A stretch of 64,000 nt of DNA from Closterium sp. Naga37s-1. Lineage: Eukaryota > Streptophyta > Zygnematophyceae > Desmidiales > Closteriaceae. The DNA lies in NCBI GenBank assembly GCA_947471745.1, contig CANJKZ010000010.1, positions 2,327,501 to 2,391,500 of the forward strand, read 5' to 3'. The notes under the pieces are model-generated. The model had not been told where the DNA came from and ran no database searches. It saw only the letters and a program-made list of their open reading frames with translations. The position numbers were made by a program, and so were the translations under genes. Shown here piece after piece: positions 10,176-20,465 of this stretch (its first letter is position 1; the number at the start of each line of letters is the position of its first letter).

Positions 10176-11897
10176 ATGTCTGGACCTGAGGAAAGGGGTG
10201 GCAGAGGTGCTGGTGGCAGTGGAGAAGCTCAAGCTCAAGGCCAACCCCGTGATTCAGCCATGGCGCCCATGCAACCAAGTCTTGGCCCACCTAGGGATGA
10301 GCCTAGGGTGTTTGGGCTTGACAAGTTCAACGGTGACAACTTTGCTGAATGGTCCTTCAAGATGGAGAACATCTTTGACCACTATGACCTGCTGGAGGTG
10401 ATGGAAGGAACGGAGAAGCGCCCCGAGAATGACCCGGAGAAGAGCCCGTGGGTGCGGAAGAGCGCACAAGGCTATCTCTTACTTGGGCAAGCGTTGGGGA
10501 GCAGTCAGATCCGTCACATCAAGGCATTCCAGTGTGAACCAGAGAAAGGACCAAAGGCATGGGCTGCTCTCAAGGGTGTACATGCTCCTGCAACAGCGGC
10601 GGTAGCGGTGGTGTTGGAACGGCAAATGGCGGCACTACGAATTGAAGAAGACGAAGCGGTTGAAGAAGGGGTGCAGAAATTCTTCGACTTGTTGACGCGG
10701 CTTGAGGGAGCTGATTTGAACTACAGTGAGCTCCAAAAGAAGACCAAGTTGCTGGCCTTACTCCCAGAGTCATGGTCCTCGCTCATCATCAACCTTAATC
10801 GCGACTTGCCCCGCCTCTCGCTTGAAGACGTGAAGCGAGCTATCCTTCAAGAGGATTTCCGCCGCCGTGAGTTGGCGAGTGCGGATGGCGCTGGGGCAGC
10901 GAGCATCGGCCGTGGATATGGTCGAGGAAGAGGCAGAGGACGAGGGGGAGGAAGGTTTGGTGGCAGCAACTTCGGCGGAGGCCGCAGGAGTGGCGGTTAC
11001 GGCAGCGACGACAAGAGCTACGGACGCGGTCGCGGCCGATTCGACGGCGAGTGTCACTATTGCCACAAGAGCGGACACATGTGGCGCGACTGCTACAAAC
11101 TCCCTGATGGTTGGACCCCTGCTCAAGGCCAAGGGGGTAGAGGAGCAGGAGGAGGGAGAGGACGAGGCCGTGGAGGCCGTGGCGGTCGCGGTGGCGGAGC
11201 TGCAAACATGAAGAGCGGAGACAACGACAAGGACCCGAGCGACGATCGATACCCGGGTCTATTCTACTTCGTGTCGACGCAAGTACCGGCTGGTCCAGAG
11301 AAGGATGAAGGCTTTGAGGAGCCAGCAGCTGTGGGGAAGGTGACCCTACACCCCCTGGACTATTGGGTGATTGATAGTGGCGCTACCTATAGCATGACAC
11401 CTCGCCCGGACTTGCTCACCGAACTCGAGCCGTCACCGGTGAAACATGTCACATCGGCTTTGGGGCAGCGAGCAGAGGTGAAAGGCATGGGCAAGGCCAT
11501 GTTCAAGGGTGCTGATGGGAAGATGGTGGGCCTCAAGAACGTGCTTTGGGTGCCCAGCCTTGCTGCAAACCTGATTTCCGTGCGGCGGTTGGCAAAGGCC
11601 GGCATGGACACGAACTCGAAGGGAGCCAAGACCTACACCGCAAGGCTTGGCGATCGAATTCTTTGGGACCTTCATGAGGACAGGGATGTCTACAACGAGA
11701 TGTGGCAGATCCCAGTGGTCCCTATGCCTAAGGAGAGGCAAGTGGCAGCAAGCATCAGCACCAAGGATGGAGCGGTCGGTAGCGACGATGGCGCGAACAG
11801 TCGCACTAAGGAGAATGAGCTCAAGAAGAGCAAACCTGGAGGGACCAGCATGTTCAGTGAACCTAAGGAGAGTGGTGCAGGAGCAGCAAAAGGGTGA
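10176..11897 (+). CDS. gag and protease of copia D
   Basis: I choose the ATG at 10176 (MSGPEERGG), 20 nt after the primer site; the frame is open further upstream but without ATG. Residues about 50-220 form the copia gag domain (LDKFNGDNFAEWSFKMENIF). Next come an Arg/Gly-rich stretch and a CCHC knuckle (CHYCHKSGHMWRDC). A second Arg/Gly stretch follows, then the protease with YWVIDSGATYSM (DSGA intact). The ORF ends at TGA 11895-11897, shortly before integrase in the +1 frame. Gag would assemble the particle and the protease would cleave the polyprotein. In the related E copy protease and integrase share one frame, with 8 more bases at the junction, so this stop may come from a small deletion. 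Confidence 0.92.
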   Translation: MSGPEERGGRGAGGSGEAQAQGQPRDSAMAPMQPSLGPPRDEPRVFGLDKFNGDNFAEWSFKMENIFDHYDLLEVMEGTEKRPENDPEKSPWVRKSAQGYLLLGQALGSSQIRHIKAFQCEPEKGPKAWAALKGVHAPATAAVAVVLERQMAALRIEEDEAVEEGVQKFFDLLTRLEGADLNYSELQKKTKLLALLPESWSSLIINLNRDLPRLSLEDVKRAILQEDFRRRELASADGAGAASIGRGYGRGRGRGRGGGRFGGSNFGGGRRSGGYGSDDKSYGRGRGRFDGECHYCHKSGHMWRDCYKLPDGWTPAQGQGGRGAGGGRGRGRGGRGGRGGGAANMKSGDNDKDPSDDRYPGLFYFVSTQVPAGPEKDEGFEEPAAVGKVTLHPLDYWVIDSGATYSMTPRPDLLTELEPSPVKHVTSALGQRAEVKGMGKAMFKGADGKMVGLKNVLWVPSLAANLISVRRLAKAGMDTNSKGAKTYTARLGDRILWDLHEDRDVYNEMWQIPVVPMPKERQVAASISTKDGAVGSDDGANSRTKENELKKSKPGGTSMFSEPKESGAGAAKG

Positions 11898-14800
11898 GGA
11901 GAACCCAGAGGCAGCAGCGGAGGAGGACTACGGAGAGAGTATGTGGGGCGCTATTGCGAGCGCGGCATTCTCCAATCCAACTTCGGCTACGGGGGAGTGT
12001 GATTGGCTCACCTTGCATCGGCGCATGGGGCATGTGGCCCTGCCCATCTTGCAGCACCTAGTGAAGAATGAGATGGTTGCTGGCATACGTGTGAAGGGGG
12101 AGCCCGATGAGGTGCTTGGCTGCCCGACGTGCATTCAAGCCAAGTTCACCCGGTTTCCGTTCCCTAGTTCGGAGGCAACGGCAAAGGCACCGCTTGATGA
12201 GGTGGTGATGGACGTGGTGGGCCCCCTGAAGCTTGGAGCTGCTGGAGCTGAGTATTTTCTCACCATTGTCGACGTCTACACCCGCATGACTTGGGTTTAC
12301 GTGCTGGCCAAGAAGAGCGACGTGGCTGAAACGTTGAAGACGGATTGGTTCCCGATGGTGGAGCGGCAACAAGACCGTCTAGTCAAGTCAATCCGCACCG
12401 ATCGAGGGGGAGAGTTCCTGAGCAAGGAGTTTGGGTTGTGGCTGAAGAAGAATGGTATTCGGCACTCCCTCACCATGCCATACTCCCCTGCAATGAACGG
12501 CATCGCCGAGCGAGCGAACCGCACAATCACGGAGGCGGCACGCGGGTTGCTCATTAAAGCCGGGCTACCCGACTATTTCTGGCCTGATGCGGTGCGGAGC
12601 GCGTGTGTGGCCAAGAACAGAGCCTTGACTCATGTGGGAGCAGACAAATGGGTGCCCTATGTGGAGTGGCTAGGAAGGAAGCCAAAGGTGGATATGCTTC
12701 GGGTGTTCGGGTGCATGTGCATGGCGCTCGTGCCTAAGCATCTTCGGCACAACAAGCTTGGTGCCAAGGCGGTGTGGGCCGTGCACTTGGGCATGGCTCA
12801 AAACAGCAAGGGATGGCTTCTTTGGGACCCATTCACCAAGAAGTTCTTGGTGAGCAGGGACTGCAAGTTCATGGAGAACTTCATGTACAAGGATTGGAAG
12901 GCGGAGAATGAGGCGAAGATAGGCGTGCGGTTTGGGGAGGTGAAGAGTTCCGGTTTGGAGCATGTGGAGCTGCCTTTGGAGCTGAGCAGCGGCAGCACAA
13001 CCACAAGGCAATCCTCCCTTGTGAATGGGGGAGAGGAGGCCAATGGTGCAGAGGAAGAAGAGGAGGAGGTGCAGCAAGTGAGCGAGCGTGCACCGTCACT
13101 CCCTTCCCGTACTACGAGTGCTCCACGGATTCGAGCCACACCGCAGCAACGCCAAGGCCTTCAAGTCCCTGCAGCTGAGGAGGAAGGAAGGGGGAAGAGG
13201 AGAGTTCAACCCCCTAATAGGCTGACCTATGATGCGCCGGGAAAGCAGGGCAAGACAGCCCTGGCCGGAGCGGCAATGATGGTCGGAGACGACGAGGAGA
13301 GTGACTACGAGGAGTGTGCCTTCGCGTTCTTCTCTCCGGTGGAGATGCCGGGAGAACCAGCAACTCTCAAGGAGGCTTTGGAGAGTAGTGATGCTGAGGA
13401 GTGGAAGAAGGCCATGGAGAGTGAGCTGAAGAGCATCGAGGAGAATGACACGTTTGAATTGGTGGAGCTACCGGAGGGGCGTACGGCGATAACGTCCAAG
13501 TGGCTCTTCAAAATCAAGTCGGATGCCGACGACAAGATCGAGCGCTACAAGTCTAGGCTTGTAGCCAAGGGGTACCAGCAGAAGGAGAAGGTGGACTTCA
13601 AGGAGCTGTTTGCCCCTGTGGTGAAGCCGACGACGCTGCGAACCCTATTCGCGGGAGCCGCCATCAAAGGATGGGTAGTAAAGCAAATGGACATCGTAAC
13701 GGCATTCCTTAACGGCATCCTTGAGGAGGAGATTTTTATGGCGCAGCCAGAGGGGTTTGATGATGGTAGTGGCAGAGTGTGGAAGCTGAAGAAGGCCCTC
13801 TATGGGCTGAAGCAGGCCCCTAGGCAATGGTACATGAAGCTGCGCGAAGTGTTGGAGGGGATCGGCTTCACTCCCTCAACGGCCGATCACTCCTTGTTCA
13901 TGCTTGGCGAGGGGGAGCAGAGGAGTTTCATGGTGGTTTATGTGGATGACATCCTCATTTTCTCACCCTCTTCTGACCTTGTGAAGGAGGTGATGCTGAA
14001 GCTTCAAGACAAGTTCAAGTGCAAGGCCCTTGGTGACGTGAGCTTCTACCTTGGGCTCCACATCGAACGAGATGTGGAGAAGCGGTGCATGCGGGTGCAT
14101 CAACGAAAGTACCTGGAGGCATTGGCTGCCAATTTTGGGCAGAGTGAAGGCCATGTGGCTACACCCTTTCCCTCTGGGTTCAAGTGTGTGAAGGGACCAG
14201 AGGAGGAGAGCGTTGGTGAAGAGGAGAGGCGCCGATTTCACTCGTTGGTGGGCAGCCTCATGTATGTGGCGGTAAACACCCCACCGGACGTCGCGTTTGC
14301 TACCGGGCAGCTGGCTAGGGTTGTGCAATGCCCTAATGAGGAGCAGGTAGCAGCTGGAATGAGGGTGGCCAAGTATCTTGGCCAAACACCGACCGTTGGG
14401 CTGCAACACTCGGCGGCGGCACAAAGGCGCCAAAAGGGCGCGGATGGTGTTGAACCCGGGCGTTTGTTCCTCACCGCCTACTCGGATGCTTCATATGCAT
14501 CAGAACCAGAGGACATGACAAGTGTGGGAGGCTTCATATGCTGTGTTGGTGGAGGCCCAACTGCTTGGGAGAGCAAGAAGCAGGTTGACCAAGCTTTGAG
14601 CTCGGTGGAGTCCGAGTACATGGCACTCTTCCGTGCCGTACGGGAGATTGTGTGGCAGCGGCGTTTGTTGGCTGAATTGGGGGAGGAGCAGCAAGGACCT
14701 ACCCCACTGTACTGTGACAGCCAGGGTGCCATTGCTCTTGCTAAGAACCCTGTGTTGCATGGACTCACGAAGCACATGAGAGTGAAGTGGCATTGGACGA

Positions 14801-14937
14801 GGAGCATGGTAACCGCGGGTGAAGTTGAGTTGCGCTACGTGAAGACCACGGGGCAGCCGGCTGACATGATGACCAAGAGGCTGGTGGAGCAGCAGCATTG
14901 GAAGTGTTGCAAGCTGGATGGGATGGCTCTGAACTGA
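11647..14937 (+). CDS. integrase-RT-RNase H of copia D
   Basis: This frame is open for 1096 codons and overlaps the gag-protease ORF by about 250 nt. Recognisable pol sequence begins near 11880 (EEDYGESMWG). Integrase: zinc region with RRMGHVALPIL and CPTCIQAK; core with MDVVGPL, RTDRGGEF and MNGIAERANR (D, D, E). RT: WLFKIK, RLVAKGYQQ, AFLNGILEEE, LYGLKQAPRQW and an intact YVDDILIF near 13939. RNase H: AYSDASYAS, SSVESEYMAL, KHMRVKWHW. It ends at TGA 14935. Reaching this ORF needs a +1 shift from gag-protease, either programmed or reflecting a lesion. Confidence 0.92.
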   Translation: MAIEFFGTFMRTGMSTTRCGRSQWSLCLRRGKWQQASAPRMERSVATMARTVALRRMSSRRANLEGPACSVNLRRVVQEQQKGEENPEAAAEEDYGESMWGAIASAAFSNPTSATGECDWLTLHRRMGHVALPILQHLVKNEMVAGIRVKGEPDEVLGCPTCIQAKFTRFPFPSSEATAKAPLDEVVMDVVGPLKLGAAGAEYFLTIVDVYTRMTWVYVLAKKSDVAETLKTDWFPMVERQQDRLVKSIRTDRGGEFLSKEFGLWLKKNGIRHSLTMPYSPAMNGIAERANRTITEAARGLLIKAGLPDYFWPDAVRSACVAKNRALTHVGADKWVPYVEWLGRKPKVDMLRVFGCMCMALVPKHLRHNKLGAKAVWAVHLGMAQNSKGWLLWDPFTKKFLVSRDCKFMENFMYKDWKAENEAKIGVRFGEVKSSGLEHVELPLELSSGSTTTRQSSLVNGGEEANGAEEEEEEVQQVSERAPSLPSRTTSAPRIRATPQQRQGLQVPAAEEEGRGKRRVQPPNRLTYDAPGKQGKTALAGAAMMVGDDEESDYEECAFAFFSPVEMPGEPATLKEALESSDAEEWKKAMESELKSIEENDTFELVELPEGRTAITSKWLFKIKSDADDKIERYKSRLVAKGYQQKEKVDFKELFAPVVKPTTLRTLFAGAAIKGWVVKQMDIVTAFLNGILEEEIFMAQPEGFDDGSGRVWKLKKALYGLKQAPRQWYMKLREVLEGIGFTPSTADHSLFMLGEGEQRSFMVVYVDDILIFSPSSDLVKEVMLKLQDKFKCKALGDVSFYLGLHIERDVEKRCMRVHQRKYLEALAANFGQSEGHVATPFPSGFKCVKGPEEESVGEEERRRFHSLVGSLMYVAVNTPPDVAFATGQLARVVQCPNEEQVAAGMRVAKYLGQTPTVGLQHSAAAQRRQKGADGVEPGRLFLTAYSDASYASEPEDMTSVGGFICCVGGGPTAWESKKQVDQALSSVESEYMALFRAVREIVWQRRLLAELGEEQQGPTPLYCDSQGAIALAKNPVLHGLTKHMRVKWHWTRSMVTAGEVELRYVKTTGQPADMMTKRLVEQQHWKCCKLDGMALN

Positions 14938-14966
14938 GAGAGCAACATATCCTAAGGCCAACAATC

Positions 14967-14978
14967 CGAGGGGGAGTT
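14967..14978 (+). other. Polypurine tract of copia D
   Basis: CCGAGGGGGAGTT lies directly before the 3' LTR. The equivalent site in X reads CCGAGGGGAGGTT. Confidence 0.8.
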
Positions 14979-15797
14979 TGTTGGTGCAACCCTACGGTTT
15001 GCACTCGGCTTGTCGTCCGTGTGCGTGAATGTGTGTGTGTATGGAATGGTATGAGGGCATGGGATAATATATATTTCATGCTTATAATTGTGTGTGAATG
15101 TTGAGTCATGATGTCGAGTGTGTGTGTCGAGTCAATAGCGAGTTATCGCTAGACGCGTGTTATGCGGTCGTTTGTGTCTCGCGCGCGGTTTCTATTTTGT
15201 CGTGCGCGGTTTCTATTTTGTCCCGCGTCGAACGTTCGGCGTGTCGCAGGTGTGTGCAGCAGACCCATCAAGAACTCAAGGATGAGTTTGTGATGAAGAG
15301 CCCGAGCCTTGGTGTCAAGCCTCATGTGATTTCGAAGCTTGCCAAAAGGGTACACCTCAAGATATTGAAGATAGTTACATTACTTTGTGTAGTGTAACAT
15401 TTCACTTGGTGTAGGCCCTAGTGAAGGGTAGTTTCGAGACCCTTCGTGGTTGGGGACAGTGTGGCACTGTTCCACATCACTGTACCTCGGCTCTTGGGGT
15501 TTATAGGAGCTGGGAGTCATTCCCAACTCGTAACTCTTCCTATCTTGTGTTCTAAGACTATAGTGGCTGCCATAGTACCGTTCGTTCAAACCGACGCTGT
15601 GTCGTCAATTCTTTATCAAATCGTGCAATCTAAATTGCTAATTGTAGACGACGTGAAGACGCTCCAGATCCAATTTGAATCAAGTCATTTTCAGCTGTGA
15701 GCAGAACGCTATCAACGTTTGAAGCCGCTGTGCAGAAATCCGTCTGTGCTCTCTATCTTTCGTTTTAGGCACATTCAAGCCTATTGTTACTATAACA
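14979..15797 (+). repeat. 3' LTR of copia D (819 bp)
   Basis: Same length and termini as the 5' LTR. The differences seen are near the middle (TTATGCGG against TTACGCGG), in the CTCGGCTCTTGGGG block, and in the last 150 bases. It is followed by the duplicated target GCCGA. Confidence 0.95.
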
Positions 15798-17293
15798 GCC
15801 GACGCACTCACACGCCCCACCGCCCAACTCTACGCCATCCTACTCGCCCAAACCAACCCAGTGCTAACAGGCCTATTCACCCACGGATACGGTACCGACC
15901 CATTTTTCGCGACTGGAAATTCGCAGCAACAGGCAGAAGCCAAAGGAGTCTATTACGTAAAACCAGGCACCAACCGCATCTGGGTACCCGCGTACTCACT
16001 ACTGAGGAAAGTGTTACTGCAGGAGGCACACGACGGGATTACCTCGGGACATTGCGGGGTAGAAAAAACGCGACAGCAACTGCAGCGGTATTACCACTGG
16101 CCGGAGCTGTTGACCGATGTACAGCACCACGTGGGCTCGTATCCTACGTGTCAGGTGATGAAGAGCTCGCGAAAAAGAAAGGCAGGTCAATTGCAGCCGA
16201 TTCCACCGCGTGAGCGCGCCTGGCAGCAGGTTACCATGGATTTTGTCACAGGGTTACCTTCAAACCCTGGGGGTAACGACGCAGATATGGTCGTCGTTGA
16301 CAGGTTGACGAAGATGGCACACTTCGCTGCATGCAAGAAATTGGTCTCAGCCGAAGAGATTGCTCGCCTGTTCATCGCAGCCATCGTTCGACTCCACGGG
16401 ATACCAGCCGCGATAATCAGCGACCGCGACACGAAGTTCACCAGCAACTTTTGGAAAAACCTTTGGGAGCAGTTCGGGACAAGGCTACAGTTCAGCTCGT
16501 CGTACCACCCCGAGACCGACGGTCAAACGGAGCGGACGAATCAGACGATGGAGCAGTTGATTCGTGCCACGTGCGACGACCCAACAACTTGGGAGCAGCA
16601 GCTGCTGCTGATTGAGTTCGCATACAATAACGCCACGTGAGCGACGACGCAGCAGTCCCCGTTCTACCTGAACTACGGGCAAAACCCGTGCCCATGACGC
16701 CGAGTTCGGACAACCCAACGACATGTGCACAGCAATTCGCCGAAATTCTGCAAGCTGCCCGAACCAGAGCTGCTGAAGCAATTAAAAAAGCAAATATCAT
16801 CGCTAAGCGCAACGCTGACCACCACCGCCGCCCAGTCACGTACCAGTCAGGCGATTACGTACTGCTCGACACACAAAACTTAAGACTGCCTGTCGTACCG
16901 AAATTACGACCCTGCTACTGTGGACCATTCCAAACCAGCCACATGATTACCCCAGTCACAGCCCACTTATTGTTGCCAATAGACTGGTACATCAGCCCAT
17001 CATTCCACGTCAGCCTGCTTCGCCCCTACATCCCAACCACAAGCCATCTGCCTCGTCACCGACCGCCATCCATGACTCGCCCTGCATCGGAGCCGATCAT
17101 CGAGCCCGCAAAAATCCTGAGCCATCGGATTCGACACCCCACGGGAATCAGGAGGATTGAATTCCTCGTTCGCTGGAAGGACCGCACGCCAACTGAGGAT
17201 AGCTGGGTGCCCCTGGCCAACATCGAAAACCACCCTGCCCTGCAAGTGTACCTGAGGAGCCGGGGTTTCCGCGATATACACGCACTCGCGTAG
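15798..17293 (+). pseudogene. integrase and chromodomain of gypsy B (second part of pol)
   Basis: This starts inside the right-hand GCCGA duplication and continues the pol frame with ADALTRP. The integrase zinc region has HDGITSGH but SYPTCQ, so the first Cys of the CxxC pair is Tyr. The core has MDFVTGLP, ISDRDTKF and HPETDGQTERTNQ, giving the D, D, E triad. TGA at 16638 and a frameshift near 16690 follow. The last 60 residues (SHRIRHPTGIRRIEFLVRWK to RSRG) look like a chromodomain with FLVRWK and DSWVP. In chromoviruses this domain can steer insertion toward marked heterochromatin. The stop is TAG at 17291. Confidence 0.88.
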
Positions 17294-17303
17294 CGGAGGG
17301 GGC

Positions 17304-17326
17304 TTCTTGAGGGGGGGGGGGGGTAG
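17304..17326 (+). other. Polypurine tract of gypsy B
   Basis: A stretch of nearly unbroken G (CTTCTTGAG followed by 13 or more G, then TAG) lies directly before TGTAAGG. This is the expected plus-strand primer next to a 3' LTR. Confidence 0.7.
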
Positions 17327-17690
17327 TGTAAGGAATTTTCTCGACATTCCTTAGCGCGCCCTGCAACATCGCGCACAACAGCAGCCGTTGTTCGCCCGTT
17401 ACTGCTAACGGGGCTTTGCCGACTTCGTGCGTACTGTTTCACCAAACCTCGCACTGTTGGCCCGGCCGTGTCGGCCTACGCTTCGGGACTAGCCCGAGCC
17501 TCGCTGCCAGCGTAGCACTAGCTAGCTCGCACGCACCGCGTTTCCATTTGCATGTTTCACGTATAAATGTTCGCTCATGCCTTCGCTCACATTTTGTACT
17601 CGTTTGACACCTTAGTGCAATCCTCGCTACCTCGATTCATTGCACCCATAACACGTATTAAAGTTCAAGCATTATACTGATAATGTAACA
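17327..17690 (+). repeat. Candidate 3' LTR of gypsy B (about 364 bp)
   Basis: It begins TGTAAGG just after the polypurine tract and ends GTAACA (TG...CA). It contains a TATA-like box (GTATAAATG, near 17560), fitting a promoter. No 5' partner is visible in the window, so the right border is inferred. Confidence 0.6.
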
Positions 17691-18018
17691 TGTCACCTTT
17701 GAGAGTGGCGAGACTAGAGAAATTGGTGAAGGGGGGAACGGGCGAGTGGGTGAGTGGGAGAGTTGGAGGCGGGTTTGTTAATGTTAGGGTTGTGGCAGCC
17801 ATGGCTAGTGAGTGAAGTAACGAGACAAAAAGGTTCAACTAGAGAAAGAGTCTAGAGACATTTGAAAGATAAGGTTGGGAAACCCCAACTGAACCTAGGG
17901 CGTGTTCAATGAAGAGAAAACTGCAATGTGAACCTAAGATGAATCAAGTATGAAACTAAGTCCAAAAGTGGCCGAAAAATAATAGCCAAAACAGAGCGAA
18001 CACTAGCTTACTCCAACA
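17691..18018 (-). repeat. Candidate 3' LTR of copia I (328 bp)
   Basis: On the minus strand it begins TGTTGGAGTAAG right after a GGGGGTG tract and ends GGTGACA. The inner border is well supported by the tract; the outer border is inferred from TG...CA and from abutting the gypsy LTR. Confidence 0.6.
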
Positions 18019-18054
18019 CACCCCCAGGCTAGGTGAAGCTCTGGAACAGAACAC

Positions 18055-19317
18055 CTAGCGAACCGGAACACCCCCAGAAGTGGCGAGACGAGTGAGACCA
18101 AGCGCGCGGACGTAGAAACGGTGCGGCGCACGAAGGAGGGCCTTGGTGAAAATGTCAGCAAGGTTGGCGTCGGAGGCCACCTTGCAAAGGCAGAGGAAAC
18201 CAGACAGCACTAGCTCGCGCACAAAGTAGTAGCAGACCTCTATGTGTTTGGTGCGGGCGTGATAGACAGGATTTTCAGTGAGATGAATCCTGCTCGCACT
18301 GTCACAGGAAAGCGTCACAGACTGCTGAGAGTGACCAACCTTAGCAAGGAGAAAGGAGAGCCAGCAAGCCATCTGAGCTGCCAACGTGCTTGCGTAGAAC
18401 TCAGCCTCACAGGTAGAAAGACAGACAGAGGATGAGCGAGTAGAGGGCCTGATGATGAGACCGCTGCCAAGAGTAAAACCATAACCCTGAGAGGAGTGGC
18501 GATCAGGGCGAGAATCAGCGTAGGAGGAATCACTGGAACCGGAAAGTACGGGGGGAGAAGAGCCACCAAGAGTGAGTGCAAGGTCAGAGGTAGCGCGAAG
18601 ATAGCGGAGAACGCGCTTGGCAGCCGCCCAGTGCACGTCAGTGTGGCGACCAAGGCCAACAAAACGAGAGAGGACACTGAGGGGATAAACAAGATCGGGG
18701 CGAATGCACATCATAGCATACATGAGTGACACAACGAGCTCTGGATAAAGTCGCAATTCTGAGGAGGGAGCAGGGACAGCAGGGGCAGTGAGCTGATGGT
18801 TAAATGGAAGAGGGGTGGAGACCGGTTTGGCCTGTGACATTTCGAACCGCTGAAGGATGGAGTGGATGTAGAACGATTGAGAAAGAGAGATGGTGCGGGC
18901 AACACGATCACGACAGATCTCCATGCCAAGATAGTGACGAAGCTCGCCGAGATCCTTGCACAGAAGACGCGCGTGCAGGGCCTTCTTGACAGCAGTCAAA
19001 TCGGCAAAATCCTCAGCAAGCAGCACCAAGTCGTCCACATAGGCAAGAATGTAAAGCCTGTGAGGTGAGGTGCGAATCAAAAGACAGGGGTCGGAGGTAG
19101 AGGTGGAGAAACCAAGAGTGTGAAGAGTGGAGGCGAGCTTGGCATGCCACTCGCGGGGAGCCTGCTTGAGGCCATACACAGGGCGCTTCAGCTCCCAAAC
19201 AGTGCCTGGAGGAAAGGGGCGAGGAAAGCCGGCGGGGCGCTCAAGGAAAATGCGCTCATGAAGCTCGCCCTGAAGGAAAGCATTGGAAATATTGATAGAA
19301 TGGATCTCCCAATCCTA
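18055..19317 (-). pseudogene. RT C-terminus and RNase H of copia I
   Basis: This is open after a TAG at 19315. RT motifs: NAFLQGELHERIF, VYGLKQAPREW, and an intact YVDDLVLLAE. RNase H follows: DSSYADSRPD, TCEAEFYAS, KHIEVCYYFVREL, and the closing DIFTKAL motif. It ends at 18055, about 25 nt before the polypurine tract. The TAG that separates it from the RT N-terminus is one codon in an otherwise continuous frame. RT copies the genomic RNA and RNase H removes it. Confidence 0.85.
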
Positions 19318-20465
19318 ACGAGCACCTAGGTCAAGAAGGAGGCGAAGGGTGGGGAGACGAGCAGTGGGAGAGTAAGTGGCAAAATAGTCAATGCCTTCAC
19401 GCTGGGTGAAGCCTTTGGCGCAATAGCGAGCGAAGAGAGGAAGTTCCCCAGGCAACTGCTTGACACGAAAGACCCATTTGCCCTTAACAATAGTGGCACC
19501 CGGGGGGTGGGCAGAGTCGATGTAGAAATTGGTACGAGTGAACGCCTCACACTCAGCAATGATGGGAGACATCCACTCCAAGACGTGAAAGCTAGAAACG
19601 GCCTCGGAAAAAGACTGAGGGATGGGAATGGCAGCTGTGTTGGCAGAGAGAAGAGTAGGTGAATTGCTGAAGTCGCCGATGGTGACACAGAGAAGAGTGG
19701 GGACAGGGTGAATAGAGAAGAGTTCCTCAAACCGATCTCCAAGAAGATTGGGGTCCTGAGAGGAAGATAGACGAGTGAAAAGAGCGGAGTGTTGAAAATT
19801 GGACATTGCTTGGGGCATGGAGCGAGTGAGGCGCGGAGAGGGTGGGGGGATAGGAACAGAAGGAAGGGAAGCATTAGAAGGTGGTGATGAAGAGGGCATG
19901 GGAGCTGAAGAGGAAGAGGCAGGAGGAGAGTTGCCTGAGGTGACGCCAGAAGGAGGGGTGGAGGGGGCTGGCGGGAGAGGAGGAGCAGGGGCGGGGGGAA
20001 GGGGAGGTGGGGGGAGAGGAGCAGAGGGAGCATGGGAGGGACGCGGATCAAAGTCAGACCGATGGAGAGAAGGAGCGGGAGGGGTGGGAGGGGGAGTGAG
20101 GAATGGAGAGCGAGTCTCGTAAAAGATGACATCCTGGCTGCGAATGAGTTGCTGAGAGGAGGGAGCATAGAAAACGTAGCCAGGACAATCAGAGTTGATG
20201 CCAATGAATGCACAGAGATGCGTCTTAGGAGCGAGTTTCCCACCCTGACGTGCCCGATCAGCCAGATTGACGAGGACATGAGCGACACAGCCCCACACCC
20301 GAAGAGGGCAAACAGAGGGCTGGTGGCCCGTCCAGAGCTGAAAGGGGGTAATGGTGGGGCGAAGGGGATGAGGGCGAAGGTTGGAAAGAAGAGTTGCGTG
20401 AACAAGAGCATAGCTCCAAAGAGAGCGGGGAGCGGAAGCATGGGTGAGGAGACATCTAGTGATCT
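19315..20465 (-). pseudogene. Integrase C-terminus, linker and RT N-terminus of copia I
   Basis: Same frame as the RNase H part. It starts after a frameshift near 20470 inside integrase. The segments are integrase C-terminal (FRVWGC-like MWGCVAHVLV, then THLCAFIGIN), SQDVIFYETRSPF, a linker of about 90 residues rich in Pro and Ser, and then RT (GKWVFRVKQLPG, AKGFTQREGIDY, TYSPTARLPTLR). It ends at TAG after DLGAR. Confidence 0.82.

Larger units (their letters stand above)
9323..15797 (+). mobile_element. Nearly intact Ty1/copia element D inside gypsy B
   Basis: Two 819-bp LTRs (TGTTGG...ATAACA) flank a complete gag-pol. The 5-bp duplication GCCGA sits at 9318-9322 and 15798-15802. By eye the LTRs differ at about 7 of 819 positions (roughly 0.9%), so insertion is recent. 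It has a perfect Met-tRNA primer site and a polypurine tract. The only visible coding defect is a frame change between protease and integrase. This is the most plausible recently active element here. Confidence 0.97.
6051..17690 (+). mobile_element. Ty3/gypsy chromovirus B, decayed, split by copia D
   Basis: It has a primer site at 6051, gag, protease, RT and RNase H up to 9322, then an insertion of copia D, then integrase and a chromodomain to 17293, a G-rich polypurine tract and a candidate 3' LTR. Integrase after RNase H defines Ty3/gypsy and the terminal chromodomain places it among chromoviruses. The pol frame resumes exactly after the 5-bp duplication flanking D. Nonsense codons and a catalytic RT substitution show it is dead. 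Confidence 0.93.
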
